Both the position numbers and the translations under genes were made by a program. Of a DNA stretch of 64,000 nucleotides, positions 1 through 11,693 are shown one piece after another. The notes beneath the pieces were generated by a model. That model did not search any database. It was not told where the DNA came from and saw nothing but the letters and a program-made list of their open reading frames with translations. The stretch is from Lepidurus packardi (Eukaryota; Arthropoda; Branchiopoda; Notostraca; Triopsidae), in the NCBI GenBank assembly GCA_023053545.1, contig JAKZAN010000006.1, forward strand, positions 1,307,001 through 1,371,000, in the 5' to 3' direction. Each line of letters begins with the position of its first letter. Positions within the stretch are counted from its first letter, which is position 1.

Positions 1-163
1 TGCTCTACTTACATGAAAATGCTGAGAAGTTGATGCAGGTAGGCTGGTGTCCATAGTTTCCCTATCTCTTCCGCGGATTACAAAGCTATAAAACGGTACT
101 TTCCAAGGGGGCGGGAGCACGCTTTGCGAAACCAGACGGCGGTATTTTGAAAGCAAAACAAGC

Positions 164-1781
164 ATGGGACCGCAAAAATTTGAAGTTGTTCTTGATAACC
201 CTTATCGTGCTTATTTTCCCGGAGCAATGGTGGCGGGTTCTTTACATGTCTGGTTGGACAAGCCGAGAAGTTTTAGAAGTAAGCTTTTAAAATTACTCGA
301 AATGCGAACTCAATTATTCTTACTGAAATGGTTTCTAGAAATTGCGGTCTATTGTAAGGGAAAAGGCGACGTGAAATGGTCCGAAACCAGACAGACGGGC
401 TCGGGCGACTCTCGTCGCACAGAAACAATTTATTACACTTCAAACCAGAGCTATATTGACTTAAAACAGGTTGTGCACGGAAGTGCTGGTAAGCATTGAA
501 AATAGACTTGGTTGATTAGAATTTTTCTCGGTAGGCAAATGTTTTTGTCTTAGACGGAGATCAGACGTATGAGTTGCCAGCCGGGCAGCATCAGTATCGC
601 TTTGAAATGTTACTCCCTAATCACGGGCTGCCGTCATCTTTTGAAGGGAAACACGGGCACGTGCGCTACTTCGTAAAAGCCAAAATCGACCGACCGTGGC
701 GTAGTGATGACGAAACTAAGACCATGTTCACACTAAACTCAATAGTGGATCTTAACGTCCATCCTGAATATTTAGTAACTACTTTAACACTAGTCATGTT
801 AACTTATTTTAATCATTGTGGACTTGCTCTTAGAAACCGGAACAAAAGTCTGATCATAAACGTATCTGTTGTCTTTGTTGTCGTTCGGGAAGAATAACAG
901 CTAGTGCATCAGTAGCTCGGACTGGGTACGTGCCTGGAGAATATGTAGAATTTAGTGCTACGGTGGACAACAAAAGCTATAATACCGTACACGTTAAGAT
1001 GCGGGTTGTGGAGGTAAAGCAATCGCTGCTGAACAGAATTAAAGCGACTTAATTTAATTTATTTTGTTCTAAAGAATATAACCTATAAAGCACAAGGCCG
1101 ACAGAAAGTTGAATCTCGTAATTTACTTGATGCGTGCGAGAAAAGTATTGAACCTTCGAGTGTGAAAGTTTGGGATCACGAAGGCTTAGTTTTGCCGCCT
1201 ATGCCCCCTACAGGCTTGCCGTATTGTGATATTATTGATGTAGGCCATATTTTGGAGGTAATAGTTTCTCTTTATGTGGATTATGCTCTTATACATACTA
1301 TCAATTTCAGTTCGAAGTGAACCCTGGCATGTTTTCGTTCGACATGGAGCTACCATTCACAATGAAGATTGGTACAATCCCTTATTCACAGCGTTTTGAT
1401 CTTTACGAAAAGCCAACTGCTCCGCCAGTACCGTACTTCGATCCTGCTGGCCCTATGGCACCCTGTGCTCCTGCTATCTACATACCCGATAACCCGCCCT
1501 CGTATAATAATGTTCTAGGAGGGGGTGGGTTTGTTGCACCATTTGTCTCAAACTTCCCAATCTATCCTGATATGCGTAAGTATCCTGACTTTATTGTAAT
1601 TCGTGTCTGTGTATTAGTTCTTTGCTTCGTATTCTTTATAGCGCCACCAAGATACGAAGAAAGTGCCTACGGGACACAAGACTTCCGAGATGATTCCGAT
1701 TCTCATCTTCCACCAGGGCCCATCGGTTTTGTTCCTCGGTATGCTTCGTATCACCTCGAAAAACCTAAAACTGTCGAATAA
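164..1781 (+). CDS. Alpha-arrestin (arrestin domain-containing protein), copy A
   Basis: Seven exons (164-278, 339-488, 554-774, 834-1013, 1075-1257, 1311-1575, 1642-1781) give 417 residues. The first ~300 residues follow the arrestin N and C beta-sandwich pattern: MGPQKFEVVLDN start, PG..V.G in strand 2, LP....SFEGK..VRY.VKA.ID.PW in the middle, CCLCCRSG at the inter-domain turn, and TGLPYCDIIDV near the end. The tail carries two PPxY motifs, PPSY at about 345-348 and PPRY at about 373-376. In this family such motifs recruit NEDD4-type ubiquitin ligases to membrane cargo for endocytosis and sorting, so a trafficking-adaptor role is inferred. Intron 1 (60 nt) is stop-free and in frame. A tandem paralogue follows 464 bp downstream with the same exon plan. 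Orthology to a particular ARRDC or TXNIP member cannot be decided here. Confidence 0.93.
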
Positions 1782-2245
1782 GTAGTATTATTATTCCGGG
1801 CTGGTCACTCAGTAAAAGCCCGTACGTCTAAAAGTAGAAGCTTAAGATACATTCTGTATGTGTTTTTATCCACGTTTGCTCGCCTGTGCCTTCTAGACGG
1901 ATGTTTCGTTTTTAACCAAGGCGAATATGTACTTGTGTCCTGTTATGTGGTTTGTGATTTCCTCTTGTAGGTCTGTCTGAATTACACAGTTATATGTGCT
2001 ATATTATGAAAACTGACTTTAAAAGCTCCTACTAGGTTTCATCTACCAGACGAAACGGCAAATACTGTTGCATCATAACGGAAACGAATCGTGAAAAGCG
2101 AATGACGTAAGTTCGACTTTTTTCTCATTTCGTGGTAATTCCCTTATCGTACCCTCATATAACTACGCGACGTGCGTTCTCTTTGGCCGATGGTTTGGCT
2201 TCGCTTAAATGATTAGTGTTCAAGTAGAAGTGAACCAAATCAGAT

Positions 2246-3819
2246 ATGGGTGTTCAGAAGTTTGAGCTCTGTTTAAATAATCCACAAGAAGTTTATTTCC
2301 CGGGTGCTGTCGTGACCGGGAATTTAAATCTTTGGCTCGACAAGCGAACTAATTTTCGAAGTAAGACTTCCTGTTGCTTGCGTCTGTTTCTCAAGACTAG
2401 ATGTTTTGTAGGTATCATCGTATTTTTGAAAGGGGATGGTAAAGTTTCTTGGTCAGAAAGTGGTACTGACAATGACAGCACAATTCATTCTACTACTGTA
2501 CCGTATCTTCACTTATATCGTATTATTAAAGGCAAAGGTAGGAATTATTTCCATCGCAATATGTTAAAACTGGGACTCTATTAAGGTGTACATACTAGAA
2601 ACTGGAGAGCGGTTTGAACTGGGAGCTGGCCATTACAGCTTTCCTTTCGAGTTTACTCTCCCAGATGGATTACCGTGTTCTTTCGAGGGAAAATACGGAA
2701 ATGTTCGATATATGGTAAAAGCCAAAATGGATCGTCCTTGGCATTTTAGTTCTGGAGCAAAAACCTTGTTTACGGTCAATTCTGTAGTTAAGCTGGACAG
2801 CCACCCCCATCTATTGGTACAAAAAAATTAATTATTCTTTAGAACTTAAAATTAACCCTTCCACTTTGCCCTGCAGGTACCTGTTACCCTTACTAACCAT
2901 ACACACGTCTGCTGTTTATTTTGCCGTTCTGGTATTGCTAGAGTAGAAATAGTCTTACGTCGAAGTGGGTATGTGCCCGGAGATGTATTGGATTTCTTCG
3001 TCATGGCTAGTAACAAGATCAATGCACGACTGCAAATCAAAATGAAATTAATTGAGGTAAGATCTGTAGCTGGGAATGTAGCTTAATTTGATAGTTGGTT
3101 CTTCCTTAAAGACAATCACTTACAAAGTTAAGAAGGAAAAAACTGAAGAAAAGCGATGCCTTATCAAAGCAGACATTGGTGACGTGGAGCCACTAAACGA
3201 TAAAGCTTTTGATATACAAGAATTTGTCGTGCCGCCGACCGCACCAACGGGTTTGCCCTTCTGTGATATTATTGACACGACGCACGTCTTATTGGTTAGT
3301 TTTTGCGTTAATTTTCTATTATATAAAGAAATGTATTCTTTCATAGTTTACGGTGAAATCAGATGCACTATTTTCGAGTTCCATGGAAATGTCGTTAAAT
3401 TTAACAATCGGAACAATACCATATCCCCAGCGGTTCAGTTTGTACCAGCGCTACAATATCTCTCATGATGGTTGCGATAATGCTTGTGTACCTTTTCCGG
3501 AAGAAACTGTTGAATTCAGTCCAAGCAATTTGCCAAATTATCAAACGGCTGGTAGCGGAATAGGAGGGAGCGACTTATTTGATGTACATTTCTCAGCAGC
3601 TGTACCTAATTATCCTGGTCTGCGTAAGATTTTATGAGAGCTATTGTCAAACATCTGTTATAATTATCAATTTCTAAAGCTCCTCCACGTTATGAAGAAT
3701 GCCTTTTTGGATCTGAGCATTTACAAGACGAAGATGATGGCGAGTATATGAAGTATCCCGATCAGTTCTTTCCTAAATATGCAACGTATAGCCCCCGTGA
3801 ACAAAGAAAAGATTCTTAA
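2246..3819 (+). CDS. Alpha-arrestin, tandem copy B
   Basis: Seven exons (2246-2360, 2412-2537, 2599-2816, 2877-3056, 3112-3294, 3347-3623, 3680-3819) give 412 residues. Exons 1, 4, 5 and 7 have exactly the same lengths as in copy A (115, 180, 183 and 140 nt), and the proteins align throughout, so this is a local duplication. Shared landmarks are LP....SFEGKYGNVRY, VKAKMDRPW, CCLFCRSG and TGLPFCDIID. The tail keeps the last PPxY (PPRY) but the first site of copy A is replaced by LPNY, so only one classic ligase-docking motif remains. The exon 3 acceptor was placed at 2598 because an earlier AG at 2585 would break the frame. The copies have diverged considerably, which argues against a very recent duplication. 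Confidence 0.92.
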
Positions 3820-4104
3820 ATTAAAAATGATTAGTTTTGGTGTATGGAAATGCTATTAGCTTACAAGCTTATAAGCCAAAATACATGCATAGAAAAAGTC
3901 AGATCCTGAGCTGGGTTTTATTTGATGCGTCTTCTTAACCGAGGCCGACTCGCTGGCTTGAAGCCGTTTTATATTTGTCCGACGCGTCACGTCTTGCCGG
4001 ACCCGGAGGCGTCAGACGAGAACTGACGTCCTCGTTTAGCGAGTCCGTAGTGCGAGTCTTAGAAGTTGTTTATATTTTGCTGATGAACAATACAGTTAAT
4101 ACAG

Positions 4105-4197
4105 GAAGTCTCTGACACCAAAGAAAAGCAAGGAGAAAAAGTCATCGCAACAGTGGTGACGATATCTGATGATAAAAGTTTGCGTTTCCTTGGCGGA
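4105..4197 (+). other. Possible internal exon of an unrecognised small gene
   Basis: In the 1.3 kb between the arrestins and lunapark, a 93-nt open stretch is bounded by a good acceptor (tacag) and a GTATGT donor, followed by a 60-nt intron-like segment ending in cttatag at 4257. The phase-0 frame reads EVSDTKEKQGEKVIATVV and continues to FLGG, then AVINKIPQ in the next segment, where an AATAAA signal also lies. A second frame gives a basic peptide ending in a stop at about 4159. Upstream, an ATG near 3925 opens 34 codons. I cannot connect these pieces or recognise the product. Confidence 0.25.
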
Positions 4198-4943
4198 GTA
4201 TGTAATTCGTTTTCACTGCTAATGTCCGTAGTTTTTTATTCGTGGTTGATCTTATAGGCTGTGATAAATAAAATCCCGCAAAAAATAAGTTGCTGTACAC
4301 TCCTGAATTTAATCTGGATTTCTAGATTTCACTGTCTCTCTTTAAGAGTATACAGGTTTTTAAAAATAAAACTATGGGCCCTGTCCCAAGTATAACCACT
4401 TCTGTAAAGCTCGCTTATAGTTGTAACCGTTAACATTTTCACTGATATGAAGTTCCAGAAGGTTCTTAATTTAAAAAGCTGACCTGCCGATGTACTTTGA
4501 AAGCACTAATCGCTAAAGACATTTTTTTTGTTTCCATTAATCATGAGAAGTTTACGCTTAGAATAGTATTGTTTACAAAACTGACGGTTGCAAATGCTAC
4601 AAACCGTTTTACTTGGTATGACGCGTGCGAGCAACTCGTCCAAAACTCGTCCTAAATAAAACGACTTTAGTGCCTAACACGGACGTTTCACTGACGCGGT
4701 AGAACGCGACCATAGCAAATAAAACGCAGCTCTGTTGGTTTAAACTTTGGCGGTATAATGTGACGCGTACAGGACATAGGTGCCGCTTGGTGCGTTTTGT
4801 TTTGGTTCGGGTAGTTTTTTGGCAGCGGGAAGCGGCTGTGCCTGTGCCAGTTCCAGGTTTCGTTTTATTTTTAGGGTTGAAACTATGCCACTTATTAATG
4901 TGTACTCTGGTAGGTATTTCTCACATTAGCTTTTTTGTTAAAA

Positions 4944-4971
4944 TTCTACATTAAATGTATTTAATGTAGAA
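4944..4971. repeat. Perfect 13-bp inverted repeat with 2-bp centre
   Basis: TTCTACATTAAAT and its exact reverse complement flank a GT dinucleotide in the AT-rich spacer upstream of lunapark. It could form a hairpin or be a palindromic binding site. No element ends or target duplications are visible nearby. Confidence 0.7.
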
Positions 4972-5148
4972 TAAGGAAGTGTATTTGCTACATGTAGCTT
5001 GAATTATTCATTATTATTAGTTTTAAAAATTTACGATACTGTCAGTTTCTCTCATTTTAGTAACTTGATCGAATGCCAGTTTGGCAACCCGGAAATCGTA
5101 TCTCCAAATTCATTTCTTATTGGTTAGCGAAAACAGCTTATCAGAGAC

Positions 5149-6483
5149 ATGGGGGGACTAATTTCCAGTTTCCGCAAAGTAAGACACATGCGTTTTATTT
5201 ACCGTACGGACAGTTTCTTCTATTTTAATTTTAATCTTACGGGTTGTTGCAGGAAAAAACGTCTACCAAAGAAGTATTGGAAAAAATTGAAGATGAAATC
5301 GAGTCAATTCAAGCCTACACGCAGAATACAGAAGAATGGCAAAAACGCGCACTTCGCCGCATATTCTTGTACTCAACGATCGTATTTACGATCGCTATCG
5401 CTGTTTTCCTGTTTGTCCCAAGCACGCAACGCCATTCTTTCTACTACTTATTAGCGCTTATGATTTTCGTCGTATTGTAAGCCGTTCAAGATTGCTAGTA
5501 ACCCTTTCAAAATTCGTTTCTATTGTTTCCTAGGGTATGGAGTTTGAGAAAGGTGCTAGCTTATCATTGCAAGAAAACACTGACACGAAAAGCCAAACGC
5601 TTAGAAGAGCTTAGGAAAGAAAAGTCCACTATTTTGGAAAAAGTTATGGACACTGAGACTTATAAAGTTGCCAAAGAAATCTTGGATAGATTTGGCGTGG
5701 AGAAAATGAAAGCAAGCTTCGCTACTCAGCCACAGTCTTTTCAGCATATGGTGACTACCCCTAAACCTGTTGCTCCCACTGGTCAGGGTTTTGTTCGGCC
5801 TGCTCAAGGCATGCATCCTCAAGAAGGAAAGCCAGCTTCTCAGCAATCTCGTCATCCTGTACCTAATACCCCTCGTCCAATGGGTCCCGTACCTCCGACA
5901 CCTGGACGACCCGGACCGCCTATGCTTGTTCGTCGTGGCCCCTTACCGCGACCCATTTTACCTCCAAATCGGGGAGTCGTGGATCGTTTACTAGATTACT
6001 TGGTTGGCGATGGACCTTCACAGAGATATGCCCTTCTCTGTAGGCATTGTGCGGGCCACAACGGTATGGCTCTGCGTGAAGAATTCGAATATATAGGTAA
6101 GATTTCGTTTGTAATCTAACGCTAATTTTTACAGAAGCACGTTCTCTTTTCTAGCCTTCCATTGTTGCTACTGTTTCCAGTTCAATCCACCAAGAAAACA
6201 GCGTCCTCATGCTCCGCCTTTACCGATACCTATGCCCGTTCCTACTTCACCAGATATACAGGATAGGTCAATAGTGGAGCAGGATTCTGCTAGGAAGTCC
6301 TCCCTTAGTGAAAGCGAAGAGAGCGACAAGGAGGAAAACGCAAACAGCATTGAAGAGAATTCTCAAGAAACAAAATTTGATCAAGAGCCAAGTAGTTTGT
6401 CTGAAGAAGGCGTGCGATTACGAAAAGCCACATTAGTTCGAGGAGGGGAAAGCGGATCCGAATCAGAGCTCAATCTGAAATAA
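5149..6483 (+). CDS. LNPK: Lunapark, ER three-way-junction protein
   Basis: Four exons (5149-5178, 5253-5476, 5534-6096, 6155-6483) encode 381 residues. The N-terminus MGGLISSFRK keeps the start typical of lunapark, including the myristoylation-type glycine. A short coiled coil (about 12-42) precedes two membrane segments (about 46-65 and 72-92), then a second coiled coil (LEELRKEKSTILEKVMDTE), a Pro-rich linker, and the lunapark zinc finger with C254 and C257, then C276 and C279 (CRHC ... HCCYC). An acidic Ser/Glu tail follows. In this family the protein sits in the ER membrane, stabilises tubule junctions and can act in ubiquitination. A polyadenylation signal AATAAA lies at 6708-6713. The match is strong over the full length. 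Confidence 0.95.
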
Positions 6484-7288
6484 ACATAATTTATATTTCA
6501 ACCTTGATTTAGGAATCCCAGTTATCCCTGTGATTTGCATGATTCCCTCTTGGACGGCAAGTTGCGTGCCTTGGCGATACAAAGAGCTATCTGGTAGCGA
6601 ATATTTTCTTTTCAAATTGTTTAGTGTTTATGGGTGGTCAGATTCTTTATGTTGCTTTTCAACATAATTTTGGTGTTACTATTTTTTTGCTGTTGGATTG
6701 GTTAACCAATAAATTGTGGGCTATTAAATTATTAGTATTAACCTTGTTCGTTTTGTACAAGGTCGTGTTTTTCTTATAGGAAAAGTCATCCGCCGTAGGA
6801 TTTGTTAAATCAGAAAGCAAAGACATTACGATTTTTTTTCTTTTTTAATCATTATTGAATTAAAAAGTTATACTCACCTTCTAAAAAGAACTACACTCCT
6901 GTAAGTGCAGCGTTTAATTTATAGGCATCTAATCGATCAAAGATTTAGTTACGCTAACTACAGCACAACGAGGGTAATACTGTCCGTGAGTTTAGTCTCC
7001 TACTTTTTCATGGAAATAGCTGATTCCAGCAGCGAATTCAAAATACCCGCTTTATCGTACGTAATTGCTCAGAAAAAATCACCTCAACTGGTATTTGAAT
7101 AAGGTGGTAGAAAAAGAATTAATAAATGTGTACGCTTGAACAATAATCTACAAAGAAGAGCAAAAATTCCATCTTAATAAACTAAAGTCAAGGCTATTGG
7201 AAACTAATAATGGATGTGGCAACGTTGGAAAATATTCGTTAATAATTTCTTCAACTGTTTACCTGTCAGTTTAATTAAAACTTGTGAC
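6484..7288. other. Lunapark 3' region and SEM1 upstream spacer
   Basis: About 800 bp of AT-rich sequence. It holds the AATAAA at 6708-6713 that probably ends lunapark. I see no supported coding region, RNA gene or repeat in the remainder. Confidence 0.5.
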
Positions 7289-8089
7289 ATGGCAGATAAA
7301 GAAAACAAGGATAATAAACCAAAAATTGACTTAGGCCTTTTGGAAGAAGACGACGAATTTGAAGAATTTCCTGCAGAAGGTATGACTGTGCTAAATCTCG
7401 TGACAATGATGGAATACTTCAACATGCTGACTTAAAGCTATTACGTAAAATGTATTACAACAACGCGAACTAGCGTCAGGGGAATAAACCATGTATACGC
7501 TATTATGAATGACACCAGCGTAAATGCGGAGATTCCAATTGTTCGATTGAATTAGTTAACCACAAAGGGGGTAATAATTCCTCTTTGGCTGCAACATTGG
7601 ATTGCCGTAGACTTGAACATGTGATCTATTTCCGGTTTGTTCTTCCCTTTTTTCCCCACGTTTTTTTAGGTGTCATGTTTACTTTAAAACTAATTTTACG
7701 CGAAGTTAGCATAGGCAAATTAAGTTATGACATTAGATTCTTTAAAAAATCAGTATTGACTTGGTTTACTAAATAATAGTTGGAATTGGTTCAACATGTT
7801 AATAAATAACGCTATAAAGTTCTTTTACTATGCTAAAGCTAAACTGTTTATTTTGAGTGGTTTCATTGCTTTCCCGTCTTATAGTAAGTATTTCTTTTAG
7901 ATTGGCCTGGTAAAGAGGAAGATGCTGACGATGTAAACGTTTGGGAAGATAATTGGGATGATGACAACGTGGAAGACGACTTCAGTATTCAGTTGAGGTG
8001 CGTCTTGCCAGCACTATTTTGAGTTTTCGTTAATTATTTCACTTGGTAGGGCCGAAATTGAGAAACAGGGCACCAAGATGGAACAATAA
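7289..8089 (+). CDS. SEM1: 26S proteasome subunit SEM1/DSS1
   Basis: Three exons (7289-7379, 7901-7997, 8050-8089) encode 75 residues, the usual size for this tiny acidic protein. It reads [20 protein letters not shown], then [13 protein letters not shown], then [20 protein letters not shown] and a short basic tail. The two acidic segments with W/F anchors are the diagnostic binding motifs. SEM1 is a lid subunit of the 26S proteasome and also binds BRCA2 and TREX-2 type complexes. Intron 1 is 521 nt, far longer than most introns here, and shows no nested gene. An AATAAA signal lies 22 nt after the stop (8111-8116). Confidence 0.96.
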
Positions 8090-8768
8090 TTTGTGTACGG
8101 AATGCCCTTCAATAAAGTCCTGTGTTTCTCCGTAATTACTTTCTCCTGTTTATCCGGCCAATTTTTTTTTCCCTAATAAATCACGCTTTCTCTAGGTAAG
8201 TTATTTGTCTATCTTCCCGAGTCGTAAAAGTTATTACGACAGCCTTTACCCTTCTGACATAAATCAGTTTGAATGCATATCCAACCTTCTGTTATTGCGA
8301 GCAAGTAGGAAGGGGGAAAGGGGCAACTTTGGATGTTTGCCAGTTGACAGGTCTGAAGTCTGTATCCTTTCTTCGTTTGTGTTTTTCTTTTTCTTGATTT
8401 CTGTTGGTTCTTGGGAGTCTCTGCGTTCCAGGTTATTTTTAAAGCACCAAACGAGGGAAGCTGAGGTGTGTCTCGTGTAGTAGACTCTTGTCTCCCAGTA
8501 AGAGCCAGCTGAACTCTTCCGAAGGTTTGCTTATTTAGCCTTTATTAACTAGCGAAGGCATATTGTAATCCGGGTACGACATCCGCGCCAACAGCTTTTG
8601 TTATCGTTTCACGTTTTTGGTTGCTTGTGGTACTGCTAGTATTATTTGTCGTAAGCGAGTGAGAATCCTTCACGAACTTGGCCTTTAGCCCAGATTATAG
8701 CCTCACTTAGCGTGTCTTCCCTATTTCTGAAATTTAATTCATGGCTTTCGTTCGTGGATCCTGTAGCC

Positions 8769-10023
8769 ATGGCTCTTGATCGCAAGAGATCCGTCCGCGG
8801 CTCCGTTAGGAGCCGTGGATCGTCCTCTTCGGGTACGAACCCACGCGAAAAGTTGAAAGATTGTTGTCGACAAGTAGTAGCTTTTATGTTCACGCAAGTG
8901 GGCGTTGGAGGTTTAGTTATAAGCTATGCTATTATGGGAGCTTTTGCGTTTATGAGCATCGAAGGTGATGAAGAAAATCAGATAATATCCAGTATTCATC
9001 ATTTGCGCGTGGATTGCGTTACGCGGTTGTGGAACGTTACCGATCATTATAACGTTTTGCACCAAGAGAAGTGGCGTAGCAATGTTATGCAACTGTTACG
9101 GGATTACCAAGAAGAAGTGGCGTTGGCGGTGAAATCGGGTTATGATGGCAAAACTATTGCGGAAAAGTAAAAAAAAAAAAAAATAGTTCCATTTCGTTAG
9201 CTAGTCAAATTTGTCAATTTTCCTATGCGTTTTTGATTCGCTTTTCAAGGTGGACGTTCCCTGCTGCTCTCATGTTTTCACTGTCTGTGTTCACGATGAT
9301 CGGTTTTGGGCATTTGGTGCCAAGAACCGAATGGGGAAAGATCGCCACCATGTTATATGCAGTATTTGGAATCCCAGTCTACGTTCTATACTTCATGAAC
9401 ATGGGCAAGGTCTTGGCCCAGACGTTTAAATGGATTTATTGTAAAATCGTCCGGTGTGCTGCTGACAGAAGGTTAGGTATAGCAGTGTTGTATAAGCATG
9501 TCGAGATATCGTTTTTCTTGTAAATCTGTGTCGTATATTCGACTTTATATTGTTCATTTTTCTTTAAAGCAAAGCACCGTTGGTGGTAACAGAGACGAGC
9601 AAAGCACTGGATTGTCTGGAAGCTAATGTCCCTAAATCTTCCGGCAGCAGTTCGAGTAGTTCCGAGTCGGGAGAGCCTATAATTGTCCCGTCGACAGCAT
9701 GTCTATGGGTCATGTTCATCTACTTGTTGACTGGAACTATTATGTTTGCTGAATGGGAACATTGGGACTACTTGGATGCCTGTTACTTTTGTGTGACAAG
9801 TTTGTGCAAAATCGGAATTGGCGACTTCGTACCGGGAGCGAACGCCCAAGCAGCTGGCAGTCAGACTAAATTGATCATCAACTTCGTTTACCTGTTAGTA
9901 GGGATGGGAGTGATTGCTATGTGCTATAACTTGATGAAAGAAGAAGTGTTATTACGCCTCAGAGAACTAAAAGCTGACCTACTGGAAAAGTTACAAGACG
10001 TTGGCGCCCGAATGCGTTCTTAA
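8769..10023 (+). CDS. Two-pore-domain potassium channel (K2P/TWK family) with atypical filters
   Basis: Three exons (8769-9166, 9250-9471, 9570-10023) encode 357 residues. The start is the ATG at 8769 in a GCCATGG context. The layout is that of K2P channels: TM1 (GLVISYAIMGAFAF), a long extracellular loop with a possible N-glycosylation site (NVT), pore loop 1, TM2, a Ser-rich cytoplasmic linker, TM3, pore loop 2 and TM4. Pore 1 reads TMIGFGH (T148-H154) and pore 2 reads CKIGIGD (C286-D292). Usual K2P filters are TTIGYGH and TTIGFGD, so the base threonine is Met in one loop and Lys in the other. The C-terminus is short and helical. Whether it conducts K+ is open; it could be silent or modulatory. 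Confidence 0.93.
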
Positions 10024-10581
10024 TGGCTGAAAGGCAACGTTTTCCGTGAATGTGACCGTCGTATACGTAATCACATGCGTCTTTCTCCTTTCCGCATTTA
10101 CTTTGTCCAACGAAGCATAGAGGTTGGCAAATCTTCATGAACTACATGTTATCCAACGTTAGCTTGTAGGGTTTTTTTATTCCTTACTCCCAATATGTTG
10201 ATTGTTGAGTCTCTGTAAATGCTACTGTGAATTAACTTTTCGCTACACTTTACACCCAACCTGAGAGTGAAAAAAGCTGACTATTGGGGTGTGCAAGTGA
10301 AATACTAGTGAGTCTGGGCACGTGTCCAAAACATTCGACTATTTTCGACAAGCGGTCCTGTTAGGGAGGGACGTTTCCCCTCCTGTTTCTGGTCTGCGTT
10401 GTGTTCTTCTGATTGACATTTGAGGCAGCTGAGAGCTATTTGCACGAAAACGTCCGTATTGTTTCCACATTCTATTTCGTCGCGAAACAAAAGCTTCAGG
10501 CGGGGAACGACATTTAAGTGTTACTTGACATCTTACAATTGGGTTTAAAACTTTGCACAGTGCGATTTGCTTTCGTCAGGA
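10024..10581. other. Spacer between K2P channel and C2orf69-like gene
   Basis: About 560 bp containing the 3' end of the channel gene and the presumed promoter of the next gene. I see no coding exon, repeat or clear core promoter motif. Confidence 0.4.
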
Positions 10582-11616
10582 ATGATGGCAAGTTCCGGTA
10601 CGCAAACAGTGGATGTTCGACGAATGCTAAAAGTTGAAGGCTACGAAGGACGAGTTAATGATATCCTGATTTCAGGTCCACCGAACCATTCATCAGTCGT
10701 AGTGTATTTTGGTGGAGATATTCAGGTAAATGGTTAGTGCGCTAATAAATTGGTGATATTACGAGACAAGGGACATGGCTCCCAAATTCCTCTTTCTTTT
10801 TCTTAGAATTTGCCAGAAGTCATGCTCAGTCATCGGGATAATGGACGCTATCTTAAATGGAATTTAGAGGCAACGGCCGGTATTTTAGCAAACAAGTTTC
10901 CATCGTCGACCATTGTGATTATCTGCCCCCATAGGTAATTATACAAAACGAATAAGATGTATTGGTACATCATCAAGTACTGATGTGCTTATTTTTAGAA
11001 TGGAGCTGCTGACGTACAGTTGCTATTCGAATTTTGTGGAATGTAACAAATTTGGTGTTCCAAAGCACAAGTGGAATTTCAATGCATTAGCGCATTTGGA
11101 TTCCCTCTTGACACACTTGGAAATGTCGGTCCAATTGAAACTGAAAGATGATGTCAAACTTGTGGGGTTTTCGAAGGGCTGTGTGGTGTTGAATCAGTTT
11201 TTGCACGAATTCCACCACTATCACGTGTTGATGCCCGATGCAGAACCACCAGATGTAATTAAAAAGATTAGTAGTATGTATTGGCTGGATGGCGGTCATT
11301 CCGGAGGAGGGAACACATGGGTGATTTCCAAACCTATTTTAGAATCCCTAGCGGCAAAAAGTAACGTAACTTGCAGGGCTATTGTAATGGAGCTGTAATT
11401 GACCCATTTTTTTGAAACTTTTAAACAGGGATTGAGATCCATATCCATGTGACGCCGTATCAAATTCGAGATGATCTACGACCATGGATTGGCAAGGAAG
11501 AGAAGTTGTTTCATACGACGTTGGAGAAATACCAAGTAGTAGTTCATCGTGTTGTTCATTTTGAAGATAAGCCACCTTCCCTTGAGTATCACTTCGAAGT
11601 GTTAGCAAGTTTCTAA
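10582..11616 (+). CDS. C2orf69: C2orf69-like protein (UPF0565 family)
   Basis: Four exons (10582-10725, 10807-10934, 10999-11360, 11429-11616) give 273 residues. Diagnostic blocks match the C2orf69 family: VVVYFGGDIQ, WNLEATAGILANKFP, SCYSNFV..N.FG.P, LVGFSKGCVVLNQ, MYWLDGGHSGGGNTWV and HVTPYQIRDDLRPWIGKE. The GFSKG block resembles the nucleophile elbow of alpha/beta hydrolases, so a serine-hydrolase-like fold is inferred. Human C2orf69 is mitochondrial and linked to energy metabolism. The protein here is shorter than the human one because it lacks a long insertion before the GFSKG block and most of the N-terminal extension, so mitochondrial targeting is not evident. It converges with PTRHD1, with 77 bp between stop codons. 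Confidence 0.93.
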
Positions 11617-11693
11617 AATCATTCAATTTTGGGCAGTTTGTTTCTGCGACAATCGTCTGTATTACTTGATTAAATACGTTTCTGAATTACCTC

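Noticed and set aside
2586-2598. Earlier acceptor for exon 3 of arrestin copy B
   Set aside because: Leaves the frame out by one; the acceptor at 2598 restores it and keeps alignment with copy A.
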